From NCBI GenBank assembly GCA_963758505.1, contig CAVWVJ010000003.1, forward strand, positions 1,860,001 to 1,924,000: a stretch of 64,000 nucleotides of DNA, given 5' to 3'. Made by a program: the position numbers and the translations under genes. Under the pieces are notes generated by a model that was not told the DNA's origin, did not search any database, and saw only the letters and a list, made by a program, of their open reading frames with translations. Source of the DNA: Korobacter sp963758505 (GTDB taxonomy: Bacteria; Acidobacteriota; Terriglobia; Terriglobales; Acidobacteriaceae). Positions 8,387 to 19,604 of the stretch are shown here, piece after piece; the first letter of the stretch is position 1; each line of letters starts with the position of its first letter.

Positions 8387-8768
8387 GGCAAACTCCCCGG
8401 GCACCTGAGCTGGTGGGTGCGTGTTCGAGGGATGTTATGAACTTTGACAAGGGAAGTCAACGGCGGCGGGCATCCGAAATCGCGCTGCAATTCCGGAATT
8501 GCAACATGCAATCCAATTGCTCACCGGTGATATTACGACCCGGTAATTGCGATGCTGTTTGCTACTCTTTCGAAAGTTTGCGATCGATCCGGAGAGAGCG
8601 AATTCCAACCGGTGATTTCCTCCGCGACTTTGTCGCCAGAAGTGGCGAAAAAGCTCGTAAAATGCACCGAATTCATTACAAAAAACCACAATTTCAGGAC
8701 GCGCCGCGCGGGTACGGCAGCATACCATCTAAGTAGTTCCAATACTTTAGAGACAGTGTGTCGCGCGT
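8387..8768. promoter_or_regulatory. Divergent intergenic region with an 18-bp perfect palindrome
   Basis: The region separates the SPFH gene (minus) from the DUF5666 gene (plus) and holds no convincing gene. At 8486-8503 there is a perfect palindrome, TGCAATTCCGGAATTGCA, followed by a looser TTGCA-rich stretch. Its position about 100 bases upstream of the SPFH start fits a regulator binding site. The regulator is unknown. I could not pick confident -35/-10 boxes for either gene. Confidence 0.5.
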
Positions 8769-10010
8769 ATGAGAATTTCGCTTCCGCTAATTGCAGTTCT
8801 TGTCCTGTTGCTCTTCGGTGTGGGCTCGCCGGCGCAGGACCAGCCCGCCTCCGCCTCCGGAAATGCGAAAGCCGTCGGTACGGTCGAATCGGTATCCGGC
8901 AATAGCCTGACCTTGAAAAGCGATGCGGGAGCGGAAGTTACGGTCAGCGTTCAGGATTCGACCCGCGTTTTGCGCAGCGAACCCGGACAGAAGAGTCTGA
9001 AGGAAGCAACTCCGATCCAGTTTTCCGAGGTGCAAGCTGGGGATCGCTTGTTGACCTCCGGCAAGGCTTCGGACGATGGGAAGACGATTGCCGCCACGAC
9101 CGTCGTGGTGATGAAGAAAGGTGACGTCGCCAGCCTCCAGGCGAAAGAACGCGCGGACTGGCAGCGCCGCGGAGTCGGTGGATTGGTGAGCGCCGTCGAT
9201 CCCTCCACCAACACGGTGAAGATCTCGACCATGACCATGGCGCAGAAGAAAGAGATCACCGTACAGCTTTCGCCCTCCACCATCATCCGCCGTTATGCGC
9301 CGGACTCGGTGAAATTCGATGACGCAAAAAAAAGCACGTTGGCCGAAATCCAGCCTGGAGACCAGCTTCGCGCGCTCGGCAACCGCAGCGCGGATGGCAA
9401 CGAAGTCAGCGCCGAAGAGATCGTCTCTGGAAGCTTTCGCAATATCGCCGGAACCGTGCAGTCCGTGGACAAGGCGAAAAATGAGCTGACCATCCTGGAT
9501 CTCGCGACGAAGAAGCCGGTAAGCATCGTCATCGGCGGCGATTCGCAGATGCGCAAGCTTCCCGAGATGATGGCACAACGTATCGCCATGCGTCTCAAGG
9601 GAGGTCCGGCGGCGGAGGGTTCCGGCGCTCCGCAAGAAGGGCATGCCGCGCAGGCCCCGGCTGGGGCCAACGGCCAGGGTGGACAAGGCATGCAGCGCGG
9701 CGCGGGTGCCGGTGGCGGCAACGGGATGGGCGCTGGTGCCGGAGGCATGCGTCCTGGTGGTGGCGGCGACCTGCTGCAGTTGATCCTGAGCCGCGCCCCA
9801 GCCGTCCAACTGGGTGACCTGCAGAAGGGAGACGCCGTAATGCTGGTCGCTACCCAGGGAACGCCTTCCAATCCGCCGACCGCCATAACCTTGCTGGCCG
9901 GCGTCGATCCGATTCTCTCGGCCTCTCCCAAGGGAAACAATGCTTCTACCATTCTGTCTCCGTGGAACCTTGGCGGCAACGGGGGCGGAGACGCAAGTGC
10001 AGCACAATAA
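8769..10010 (+). CDS. DUF5666-repeat secreted protein with Gly-rich segment
   Basis: 413 residues with a signal peptide (L-I-A-V-L-V-L-L-L-F-G-V-G-S-P-A-Q). Three OB-like repeats follow at roughly residues 33-115, 130-220 and 225-275, each with G-T-V-E/Q-S-V-x-x-x-x-x-x-L-T and a D-R-L or D-Q-L turn, as in DUF5666 proteins. A Gly/Met/Ala/Gln-rich segment (about 285-340) precedes a last strand-rich part (L-L-Q-L-I-L-S-R-A-P). Function is unknown; it is likely periplasmic or surface-located. Only 39 bases separate it from the Oar-like receptor gene, which also carries a Gly-rich segment, so the two probably form an operon. Confidence 0.8.
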   Translation: MRISLPLIAVLVLLLFGVGSPAQDQPASASGNAKAVGTVESVSGNSLTLKSDAGAEVTVSVQDSTRVLRSEPGQKSLKEATPIQFSEVQAGDRLLTSGKASDDGKTIAATTVVVMKKGDVASLQAKERADWQRRGVGGLVSAVDPSTNTVKISTMTMAQKKEITVQLSPSTIIRRYAPDSVKFDDAKKSTLAEIQPGDQLRALGNRSADGNEVSAEEIVSGSFRNIAGTVQSVDKAKNELTILDLATKKPVSIVIGGDSQMRKLPEMMAQRIAMRLKGGPAAEGSGAPQEGHAAQAPAGANGQGGQGMQRGAGAGGGNGMGAGAGGMRPGGGGDLLQLILSRAPAVQLGDLQKGDAVMLVATQGTPSNPPTAITLLAGVDPILSASPKGNNASTILSPWNLGGNGGGDASAAQ

Positions 10011-10049
10011 GAATTCCTAACTTCATGGCGACATTCGCCAGGAGCATGC

Positions 10050-13000
10050 ATGTCTTTTCGAAGCACTGTAGTCTGGTTCGTTTTATTGCTTTTTTCGTCG
10101 GTCCTTTTCGGCCAGTCTCCCACGGGTGCGCTGCATGGAAAGGTAAGCGATCCTTCGGGCGCAGTCGTGCAGAATGCGACCGTTACCGCGGCGTCTTCCA
10201 GTGGCAAGCAGGCGAAGGCGACCACGAATGCCCAGGGTTTGTATGAACTGAACGGACTCCAGCCGGGTTCCTACACGGTCACCGTCACCGCCAAGGGTTT
10301 TAACGTCGACACCGAACCCGCCGTCAAAGTCGCGGCCGGATTGCCGCAGCAGTTCGATATTTCGCTGAACATCGCAGTGGAAAAAGAGCAGGTGCAGGTC
10401 GAGGACAACACGCCCACCGTCGATACTTCGGCCGAGAACAATGCCAGCGCCCTCGTCATCAAGGGCAAAGATCTCGATGCGTTGTCGGATGATCCCGACG
10501 AATTGCAGACCGAACTCGAAGCGCTCGCCGGGCCTTCCGCGGGACCAAGCGGCGGCCAGATCTACATCGACGGCTTCACCGGCGGACAACTGCCCCCGAA
10601 GGCTTCCATTCGCGAGATTCGCATCAACCAAAATCCGTTTTCGGCGGAATACGACAAGCTGGGTTATGGACGAATCGAGATCTTCACCAAGCCGGGTTCC
10701 GATCAGTTTCACGGCCAATTTTTTGCCATCGGCAACGATTCGAACTTCAACGCCACAAATCCCTTCGCCACGAGAAACGGCGCAACCATTCCTGCGTATC
10801 ACTCGGAACAGTTCAGCGGGAACATCAGCGGACCAATCGTCTCGAAACGCGCCTCGTTCTTCTTCAACGCCGAACGCCGCAACATCAATGACGAGTCGGT
10901 CGTGAATGCCGAGACGCTCGATCCCGCGACTTACAACGAAGTTCCATTCACGCAGGCCGTCAGCACCCCGCGTACCCGGACGAATATCAGCCCGCGCTTC
11001 GATTTCCAGGTCACGCCTAGCAACACCCTTACGGCGCGTTATCAGTACTGGCTCGACAACGAACAGAACCAGGGCATCAGCGGATTCTCGCTGCCTTCGC
11101 TGGGTTACACCAGCCACGAAGCCGAGCACACCTTTCAAATCGGCGATACCCAGATTCTCAGTCCGACCATCATCAACGAGACGCGATTCCAGTACGTACG
11201 CGATCTGAGCCAGGAGGCGCCGCAGAACCTCATTCCCGAGGTCAGCGTGCAGGGTGCATTCAGCACCGGCGGCAGCTCCGGCGGATACCTCAATGATCAT
11301 GAGGACCGTTACGAGCTGCAGAACTACACCTCGATCGTGAAGGGCAAGCACATGTTCAAGTTCGGCGCCCGCCTGCGCGCCACGCGCGATGCCAACTCGA
11401 CCAGCTCCAACTTCAACGGTACGTACACATTCTCCTCCTTGCAGTCTTACGCGATCACGCAGTACTACCTCGACCAGGGCCTCTCCATGGAGACCATCCA
11501 GGCCAATCGCAGCAATCCTGCATTCTGCACCCTGCCTCCGGGCAGCACGATCTCGCCGCGGCCCGGACAATGCGCCGGCGTGAGCCAGTATTCGCAGACC
11601 ATCGGCACGCCGGCGGTCGTTGCCAATTATGTGGACGCGGGACTCTACTTCCAGGACGAGTTCAAGGTTCGTCCGAACGTCACCCTCAGTTACGGTTTGC
11701 GTTTCGAAACCCAGAACGCGATCCAGGACCATGGGGACTGGGCGCCGCGCCTCGGGCTGGCATGGGGCCTCGACGGTGGCGGCAAGAAAACAGCCAAGAC
11801 GGTGCTGCGCGCGGGGTACGGGGTCTTTTACGAACGGTTCCCGATCGGCAATATTCTGAATACCGACCGCTTTAACGGGGTGAACCAGCAGGAATTCATT
11901 GTCACCAATCCGTGCTTCTACAATCCTTCCGCGCCAGTCACGGAGAGCGAGTTGACGGGCTGCAATAACGCGGTCACCAGCCTCAGCCGCAATTCCATCT
12001 ACCAGATCCCGCCGCAACTCCGTGCTCCCTACACCATGCAGGCGGCCGCCAGCCTGGAGCGTCAGCTATGGAAGAACGCGACGGGAGCGGTTACGTACAT
12101 CAATTCGCGAGGCTTGCATCAACTGGTGACGATTAACGCCAATTCGCCTTTGCCGGGCACCTACAACATCAATGACCCGTCTTCGGCGGTCTATCCTTAC
12201 GGCAACATCGGAAATTTGTATCAGTACTACACGGAAGGCATATTCAAAGAGAACCAGCTCATCGCGAACATCACGTGGCGGGCAGGGAGCCGCTTCTCGC
12301 TCTTCGGCAACTACTCGCTCAGCTACGCCAATAGCGACGTAAACGGCGTCAGCGGGAGTACGGCCTACGCCTCGAATTCCTACGACATCCAGCAGGACTA
12401 CGGGCCGGCGGCCTTCGCGGTGCGCAACCGCGCCATGATCGGAGGCAGTTTCTCGCTGCCGTATGCCTTCCGCTTCAGCCCATTTGTGATCGCAAGTTCA
12501 GGGCAGCCCTATAACATCACCATCGGGCAAGACGTCAACGGCGACTCGTTCTTCAACGATCGGCCCTACATTTGTACGACTCCTGGCGCCAACGGCTGCC
12601 TGCAAACCGCCATCGGGGATTACACCGTAACGCCTCTGCCGGGCGACCGCCTGGTGTCGAGCAACTATGGCGTGGGCCCCTCGACCTTCACCTTCAACAT
12701 GCGTTTCGGCAAGACCTTCGGAGTTGGACCCAAACGCGAGAAGGCTGCGGACAACACCGGCGGCCCGCCACCGGGCGGCGGACCGAGAGGTGGCAGCGGG
12801 GGTGGCCCGAGAGGGGGCGGAATGAGCCCGTTTGGCGGCGCGGGTGGCGGCGGTCGAGGCGGTCTCTTTGGCGGCGATGCTTCCGACCGCAAATTCAGCC
12901 TGAGCTTCAACGTGATGGTGCGCAATTTATTCAACGTCGTGAACGATGCCGCCCCGGTGGCGACCCTGGAATCGCCTTTCTTCGGACGATCGATCGCGCT

Positions 13001-13070
13001 CGCCGGCGGACCCTTCGGCAGCGGCGCCTACAACCGCCGCCTCGATTTGCAAGTCGTCTTCGCCTTCTAG
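10050..13070 (+). CDS. Oar-like TonB-dependent receptor with carboxypeptidase regulatory domain
   Basis: 1006 residues. ATG 10050 has an AGGAG five bases before it and starts a signal peptide. An N-terminal Ig-like carboxypeptidase-regulatory domain (G-A-L-H-G-K-V-S-D-P-S-G-A-V, then T-N-A-Q-G-L-Y) is followed by a plug (I-Y-I-D-G-F-T-G-G at about 171-179). An Oar-type beta-barrel follows, ending in L-D-L-Q-V-V-F-A-F, a proper outer-membrane C-terminus. Near the end (about residues 905-950) sits a Gly/Pro/Arg-rich insert, unusual inside a barrel and probably an extracellular loop. Such receptors are expanded in Acidobacteriota; substrates are unknown (polymers or proteins have been proposed). 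It probably shares an operon with the DUF5666 gene. Confidence 0.9.
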   Translation: MSFRSTVVWFVLLLFSSVLFGQSPTGALHGKVSDPSGAVVQNATVTAASSSGKQAKATTNAQGLYELNGLQPGSYTVTVTAKGFNVDTEPAVKVAAGLPQQFDISLNIAVEKEQVQVEDNTPTVDTSAENNASALVIKGKDLDALSDDPDELQTELEALAGPSAGPSGGQIYIDGFTGGQLPPKASIREIRINQNPFSAEYDKLGYGRIEIFTKPGSDQFHGQFFAIGNDSNFNATNPFATRNGATIPAYHSEQFSGNISGPIVSKRASFFFNAERRNINDESVVNAETLDPATYNEVPFTQAVSTPRTRTNISPRFDFQVTPSNTLTARYQYWLDNEQNQGISGFSLPSLGYTSHEAEHTFQIGDTQILSPTIINETRFQYVRDLSQEAPQNLIPEVSVQGAFSTGGSSGGYLNDHEDRYELQNYTSIVKGKHMFKFGARLRATRDANSTSSNFNGTYTFSSLQSYAITQYYLDQGLSMETIQANRSNPAFCTLPPGSTISPRPGQCAGVSQYSQTIGTPAVVANYVDAGLYFQDEFKVRPNVTLSYGLRFETQNAIQDHGDWAPRLGLAWGLDGGGKKTAKTVLRAGYGVFYERFPIGNILNTDRFNGVNQQEFIVTNPCFYNPSAPVTESELTGCNNAVTSLSRNSIYQIPPQLRAPYTMQAAASLERQLWKNATGAVTYINSRGLHQLVTINANSPLPGTYNINDPSSAVYPYGNIGNLYQYYTEGIFKENQLIANITWRAGSRFSLFGNYSLSYANSDVNGVSGSTAYASNSYDIQQDYGPAAFAVRNRAMIGGSFSLPYAFRFSPFVIASSGQPYNITIGQDVNGDSFFNDRPYICTTPGANGCLQTAIGDYTVTPLPGDRLVSSNYGVGPSTFTFNMRFGKTFGVGPKREKAADNTGGPPPGGGPRGGSGGGPRGGGMSPFGGAGGGGRGGLFGGDASDRKFSLSFNVMVRNLFNVVNDAAPVATLESPFFGRSIALAGGPFGSGAYNRRLDLQVVFAF

Positions 13071-13184
13071 TGCAACGCAATTCGCGGAGAGTCTGACGCA
13101 CTCCGAGGGTTTCCTCGAAGATCAACGCTTGCTGGGCAACGTTCCTCCCGCTTGCGCGCTTCCAACCCAGCAAGGTTCCCCCCA

Positions 13185-13562
13185 ATGACCGGTAACGTGA
13201 TCCTCGTGGAAGATAATCGCGCCGAAGCAGAGCTTCTAGAAGAGTACCTGCAACTCTATGGTCTCGACGTGGAGCGTGTGACCGACGGAAGCTTTGCCTT
13301 GGATCGCTTGCGCGACCGGGAATCGGAGCAGCCGGATGGGCTGATCCTCGACCTCAATCTCCCGATGGTCAGCGGCTACGAACTTTTGCGCGCCATGAAA
13401 CGCGATCCGGAGTTGCGGCCTCGCCGCGTGATCGTCACCAGCCGTTTGAATGCGAAAAACGAAATCGACGTGTGTATGTACATGGGCGCCGACGCTTACG
13501 TGCAGAAAAACGACGACCCGGTGTTGTTCGCCAACGATCTCTGGAGCGCGCTGGCCGCCTGA
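13185..13562 (+). CDS. Receiver-only response regulator
   Basis: 125 residues comprising a single REC domain. Visible features are the acidic pair E-D (9-10), the phospho-acceptor D56 in L-I-L-D-L-N-L-P, the switch T85-S86, and the conserved lysine K108 in Y-V-Q-K. There is no output domain, so it should act by protein contact, like CheY or the receivers that follow hybrid kinases. The start ATG 13185 begins directly at the REC fold. No histidine kinase gene is adjacent; the nearest are at 19.6 kb and 37-40 kb. It is 114 bases downstream of the Oar-like gene and may be cotranscribed. Confidence 0.88.
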   Translation: MTGNVILVEDNRAEAELLEEYLQLYGLDVERVTDGSFALDRLRDRESEQPDGLILDLNLPMVSGYELLRAMKRDPELRPRRVIVTSRLNAKNEIDVCMYMGADAYVQKNDDPVLFANDLWSALAA

Positions 13563-13984
13563 AATTCAGCTTCTACCCTGAATTCCCGTTTCTGCTCTGC
13601 ATCTCCGATATTTCGAGCCGACGCGTAAGATCGTGTACTCCTTAGTACCGAGGGAGTAGGGCGGTTTCTGTACCCTGCAACTTGCAAGCACCATCCACTC
13701 TAGTACTTCCCCTCTCTCCGGGGTTACCTTTCCCCTCACTCCCGCCTTGTAAGTCATTGACAACATACGAAAGACAGAACCAAGTTGGTAAAGGGACATG
13801 TACCAATTTATAAGATTCTTAACCCCCTCACTTAGGGTGTTAAGTTCATTGGGAAATGATCAGGACTAACCGATGATTCTCGTGGAAGAACGGGCACAAA
13901 AGATTACAAAAGCGCGAATGTGAAGCGCTCGTGCCCGGATTGCAGAGCTGAGACGCATGCAACCCCTGAATCAGCGGAGAAGTC
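13563..13984. promoter_or_regulatory. Long intergenic leader with three dyads upstream of the Ig/lectin-like gene
   Basis: No gene is seen in these 422 bases. Three symmetrical elements are visible. 13636-13658: TACTCC, 11-base spacer, GGAGTA. 13818-13844: CTTAAC-c-CCCT, 5-base loop, AGGG-t-GTTAAG. 13891-13937: a two-tier hairpin with outer CGGGCAC/GTGCCCG and inner AGCGC/GCGCT, 47 bases before the next start codon, so it should be in the mRNA leader. A TTGACA at 13757 lacks a good -10 at the right distance. Functions are unassigned. Confidence 0.45.
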
Positions 13985-15002
13985 ATGAGGCACTTGGCAC
14001 GAACATTGTTCGCGTTCTCTCTCCTGGGGGCTGGATGTTCCGCGGCGACGGTCACCATCTCCCAACCATCAGCACTGACGGCAACTTCCCCCCTGCAAGT
14101 TTCCGCTACCGTCTCTGGAAGCAGCAGGGTGTTGCAACTGTATGTTGATGGCCAGAAAGTCACTCAGTCCCACGATGCGAACCTGAACTATTCCATGAGC
14201 CTGAAAACGGGCTCGCACCGAATTGCCGTTCAATCGTTGGACGATGCCGGTCAAGTCACGAAGACCGTTAAGTACATCAATATTCAAACCACCAGCGTTC
14301 CCAATCCTCCACCCCCACCGCCCCCACCGCCGCCGAGTGGAACTACATTCACCAATTTGCAGGAAGCCTCCAACTGGCAGACTTGCGGATCGTGTGGCGA
14401 TAGTGGCGGAGGCGGCGCGCTCGCCAACTACCTGATGACCCGCGGTCTCACCGACCCCACGGTCGATAACACCTCAACCTCGGCAGAATTCAAGATCAGC
14501 GGCACGAAGGCATTCTCGAACGGCTACTGGTACCGCGGCAATACGTCGGTTCCGAAATCCCCAGTGCAGAGCCTGGTCTATGACTTCTATATTTATGTTC
14601 CGGCTGCCAGCGCGAACGCCCCGCAGGCGATCGAGTTCGAGTGCCAGCAGGAAGTCAACGGTTATACCTACAACTTTGCATGGCAGGCGGACTATCCGAC
14701 GCACACCTGGCGCACCTTCGATTACATCAACCGCCAGTGGATCTCGACGGCGATTCCGTTTAGCGGCTTCACGCCTGATACCTGGCACCACATCGTGGCC
14801 GAGTATCACGCCAATGGCACCAACGCGGTTCACGATGCGCTGACCGTGGACGGTGTACGCGTCGCGGTCAACATCACCCGTCCGGCCAAGCACACCGGCC
14901 AGTCGTGGAACGCTCTCACCAATGCCTTCCAACTCGACATGAACGGGAAAGCCACGGCTTTCAATGTTTATCGTCGACAAGATGCAAGTGACCTTCCAGT
15001 AA
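13985..15002 (+). CDS. Secreted Ig-like/lectin-like protein, frameshifted near its C-terminus
   Basis: A secreted protein of about 338 residues. It has a signal peptide, an Ig-like domain (T-I-S-Q-P-S-A-L-T-A-T-S-P-L-Q-V), a short run of prolines, then a concanavalin/LamG-like domain with W-Q-T-C-G-S-C near its start. It is a paralogue of the gene at 43273-44268 (shared W-x-x-C-x-x-C, K-A-F/Y-S-N, Y-D-x-Y-x-Y and T-W-x-H). The frame as read continues to 15157 through a perfect terminator. Removing one T at about 14971 instead gives F-N-V-Y-V-D-K-M-Q-V-T-F-Q and TAA at 15000-15002, which aligns with the paralogue's ending W-A-D-K-I-N-L-S-T-W. I therefore annotate the intended stop. This is a natural one-base insertion or a sequencing error. 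Function is unknown; it may bind surface polysaccharide. Confidence 0.75.
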
Positions 15003-15026
15003 ATTCAACTGCACGAAGTCCAAAGC

Positions 15027-15056
15027 AACGCGCCGCCTTTGAGCGGCGCGTTTTTT
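15027..15056 (+). terminator. Rho-independent terminator
   Basis: A perfect 10-bp stem, AACGCGCCGC with GCGGCGCGTT, around a six-base loop, running into TTTTTT. It lies 25 bases after the corrected stop codon of the Ig/lectin-like gene and inside the frameshifted extension of that frame, which argues that the extension is not real coding sequence. Confidence 0.92.
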
Positions 15057-15480
15057 GTCTCCTGGAACTCTCTCCCATTTGTGATTTTCGTCACAACCGA
15101 TGTGTGATGTCCGACATAGACGGCCATCGATCCAACGCGCAGAATACGGACAATTGAATAAGAAGCAGGCGGGGGACGCAGGTCATAAAGATCGTGGTGC
15201 CCAGGCATAGAGGCGATTCCAGGGAACGCCTTCTGGATGGAACAACGATTCCAGCACCGCGGTTGAGCTACCGACCATCCTCCTACACCCCACAAGAGTT
15301 CTCCGCCTGCTGATATTTCCGATTCGGCCTGAGCTGCCTAAGTCTGTCTCGAGGGTTGAGGGTATGTCGAACGCGTTGCGGCGTTGCCAGAATGGAAATA
15401 AATTCTTGCGACCCACGGCGTCCCCTGTAGCAAATCTCCATCATCCGTTATACAAACGTCCGCGATTCTGAGGAGGCAAT
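15057..15480 (+). promoter_or_regulatory. Upstream region of the first acyl-CoA synthetase, with a CRP-type site
   Basis: No gene is seen in these 424 bases. At 15079-15096 lies TTGTGATTTTCGTCACAA, which contains TGTGA-N6-TCACA, an exact match to the consensus CRP/FNR-superfamily site. A second short palindrome, ATGTC-C-GACAT, is at 15107-15117. The CRP-like site is about 385 bases before the synthetase start, so either the leader is long or the site serves another promoter. A strong GAGGAGG ribosome binding site lies just before ATG 15481. Confidence 0.5.
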
Positions 15481-17385
<1,905 letters not shown>

Positions 17386-17406
17386 CGCCTTGGCTCCCTA
17401 AGGCGA

Positions 17407-17442
17407 AAGCGGCCCGTTTTCCACCAGCGGGCCGCTTGTTTT
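17407..17442 (+). terminator. Rho-independent terminator between the two synthetase genes
   Basis: A 10-bp perfect stem, AAGCGGCCCG with CGGGCCGCTT, and an 11-base loop, followed by GTTTT. It separates the two acs-type genes into two transcription units. Confidence 0.88.
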
Positions 17443-17495
17443 AGTATTCGTAACGCATAGAAAGACGAAGCGAACCAGGAAGGAACCCCGCCGTC

Positions 17496-19460
17496 ATGTC
17501 GAATGCCACCGTTCCGCACGTAAACATCGATTCCATCCTCCAGGAAAACCGGAAGTTCGAGCCACCTGCTGCTTTCCGCGAGGCGGCCTATATCAAGAGC
17601 GTTGAGGAATACGAGCGCCTTTATAAAGAAGCGGCGGAGCACCCGGAAGAATTCTGGGCCGGCATCGCCCAGGAACTGCACTGGTTCAAGCCCTGGAGCA
17701 AGGTTCTCGAGTGGGATGCGCCCTGGGTCAAGTGGTTCGTTGGCGCGCAAACCAACATTTCTTACAACTGTCTCGATCGCCACGTGCTCGGCGCCAAGCG
17801 CCATAAAGCTGCTTTCATCTGGGAAGGCGAACCCGGCGATGTTCGCACCCTGACCTATCAGCAGCTCTGGCTGGAAGTGCAGAAATTTTCCAATGTCCTG
17901 CTCAACCTCGGGGTAAAGTCCGGCGATCGTGTCGCGATCTATATGGGCATGGTTCCGGAACTGCCGGTCGCGATGCTTGCCTGCGCGCGTATTGGCGCGA
18001 CGCACTCGGTGATCTTCGGCGGCTTTTCCGCAAACGCCATCGTCGACCGCATCACCGATCAACAGGCGGTCGCCGTCATCACCCAGGACGGTTCGTGGCG
18101 GCGCGGCAATGAAGTGAAGTTGAAGGCGGCCGTCGATGAAGCGCTCGAAAAGTGTCCGAGCGTGAAACAGGTTGTCGTGTACAAGCGCACCAACAGCGAT
18201 GTCACGATGAAAGAAGGACGCGATCACTGGTGGCACGAGCTCATGGCGAAGGCGAGCGATCGTTGTCCCGCCGAACCCCTCGATGCCGAGCATCCGCTCT
18301 ACATCCTCTACACCTCGGGAACGACCGGCAAACCCAAGGGCATTGTGCACACCACCGGGGGATACGCGGTGGGCACGTACCTGACCACCAAGTGGGTCTT
18401 CGATCTGAAAGACGACGACGTGTACTGGTGCACCGCCGACATCGGCTGGGTTACCGGGCACAGTTACATCGTCTATGGTCCGTTGCAGAACGGCGCAACG
18501 ACGCTGATGTACGAAGGCGCGCCGAACTTTCCCGATCTCGATCGTTTCTGGGCGCTGGTTGCCAAACACAAAGTCACCGTCTTCTATACCGCGCCGACCG
18601 CCATCCGCACCTTCATGAAGTGGGGCGCGGAATATCCCAACCGGCATGACATGAGCTCGCTTCGCCTCCTGGGCAGCGTCGGCGAACCCATTAATCCCGA
18701 GGCCTGGATGTGGTATCGCGATGTCATCGGCAAGGATCGTTGTCCAGTCGTCGACACCTGGTGGCAGACGGAAACCGGCGCCATTATGATCTCGCCCTTG
18801 CCCGGCGCCATCGCCACCAAGCCCGGCTCCGCCACCCGGCCGCTGCCCGGCATCGTCGCCGAAGTGGTCACCCGCTCCGGCGAGAAAGTGCCGCTCGGCT
18901 CCGGCGGTTTCCTCGTGATCAAAAAGCCGTGGCCTTCGATGATGCGCACGATCTATGGCGATCCCGAGCGTTACAAGGCGCAATACTGGTCCGACATTCC
19001 GGGCGTCTATTTCACCGGCGACGGCGCGCGCGAAGACAAGGACGGCTACTTCTGGATCATGGGCCGCGTCGACGATGTGCTCAACGTCTCGGGCCACCGC
19101 CTCAGCACCATGGAAATCGAATCCGCCCTCGTCGCTCATCCCAAGGTCGCCGAAGCCGCAGTGGTCGGACGTCCTGACGAGATGAAGGGGCAGGCTGTCT
19201 CAGCGTTCGTCACCTTGGAATCCGGCAGCAAGCCTTCGCCGGAATTGAAAGACGAACTGCGTGCCTGGGTCGCTAAGGAAATCGGCTCCATGGCGAAGCC
19301 CGACGATATCCGCTTCACCGACACTTTGCCCAAGACGCGCAGTGGAAAAATCATGCGGCGCTTGTTGCGGGAATTAGCGGCGGGCGGCGATGTGAAGGGC
19401 GATACTACGACCCTGGAAGATCTCAGCGTCCTCGCCAAGCTGAAAGAAGACGAGCAGTAA
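17496..19460 (+). CDS. acs: Acetyl-CoA synthetase
   Basis: 654 residues, the usual length of Acs. Canonical motifs are present: Y-T-S-G-T-T-G-K-P-K-G, the acetate-pocket signature I-G-W-V-T-G-H-S-Y, G-S-V-G-E-P-I-N-P-E-A-W, V-D-T-W-W-Q-T-E-T-G, and the C-terminal P-K-T-R-S-G-K-I-M-R-R-L-L-R. The lysine in the last motif is the site of acetylation control in known Acs enzymes. It converts acetate, ATP and CoA to acetyl-CoA in the cytosol. The gene stands alone between two terminators. The upstream paralogue is similar over its whole length and probably arose by tandem duplication. Confidence 0.94.
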   Translation: MSNATVPHVNIDSILQENRKFEPPAAFREAAYIKSVEEYERLYKEAAEHPEEFWAGIAQELHWFKPWSKVLEWDAPWVKWFVGAQTNISYNCLDRHVLGAKRHKAAFIWEGEPGDVRTLTYQQLWLEVQKFSNVLLNLGVKSGDRVAIYMGMVPELPVAMLACARIGATHSVIFGGFSANAIVDRITDQQAVAVITQDGSWRRGNEVKLKAAVDEALEKCPSVKQVVVYKRTNSDVTMKEGRDHWWHELMAKASDRCPAEPLDAEHPLYILYTSGTTGKPKGIVHTTGGYAVGTYLTTKWVFDLKDDDVYWCTADIGWVTGHSYIVYGPLQNGATTLMYEGAPNFPDLDRFWALVAKHKVTVFYTAPTAIRTFMKWGAEYPNRHDMSSLRLLGSVGEPINPEAWMWYRDVIGKDRCPVVDTWWQTETGAIMISPLPGAIATKPGSATRPLPGIVAEVVTRSGEKVPLGSGGFLVIKKPWPSMMRTIYGDPERYKAQYWSDIPGVYFTGDGAREDKDGYFWIMGRVDDVLNVSGHRLSTMEIESALVAHPKVAEAAVVGRPDEMKGQAVSAFVTLESGSKPSPELKDELRAWVAKEIGSMAKPDDIRFTDTLPKTRSGKIMRRLLRELAAGGDVKGDTTTLEDLSVLAKLKEDEQ

Positions 19461-19481
19461 CGCGGCAACCTGGTTTCGAGT

Positions 19482-19508
19482 GGGCGTCCGGCGACGGGCG
19501 CCCTTTTC
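19482..19508 (+). terminator. Probable terminator after acs
   Basis: GGGCG pairs with CGCCC about 12 bases later, followed by TTTTCG, 21 bases after the acs stop codon. The stem is short, so confidence is moderate. Confidence 0.55.
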
Positions 19509-19604
19509 GTTGATCCTCGGAGAATCGCCGCAGCAACTTCGTCCGAAAAGTTGGCATCCAACACTCCCTTCAGCCGAAGTTCCGGCAACAAGGCCGCCTT
19601 CTTA

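Noticed and set aside
15003..15157. C-terminal extension of the Ig/lectin-like protein beyond the terminator
   Set aside because: It crosses a perfect terminator, is arginine/cysteine-rich, and is explained by a one-base frameshift.
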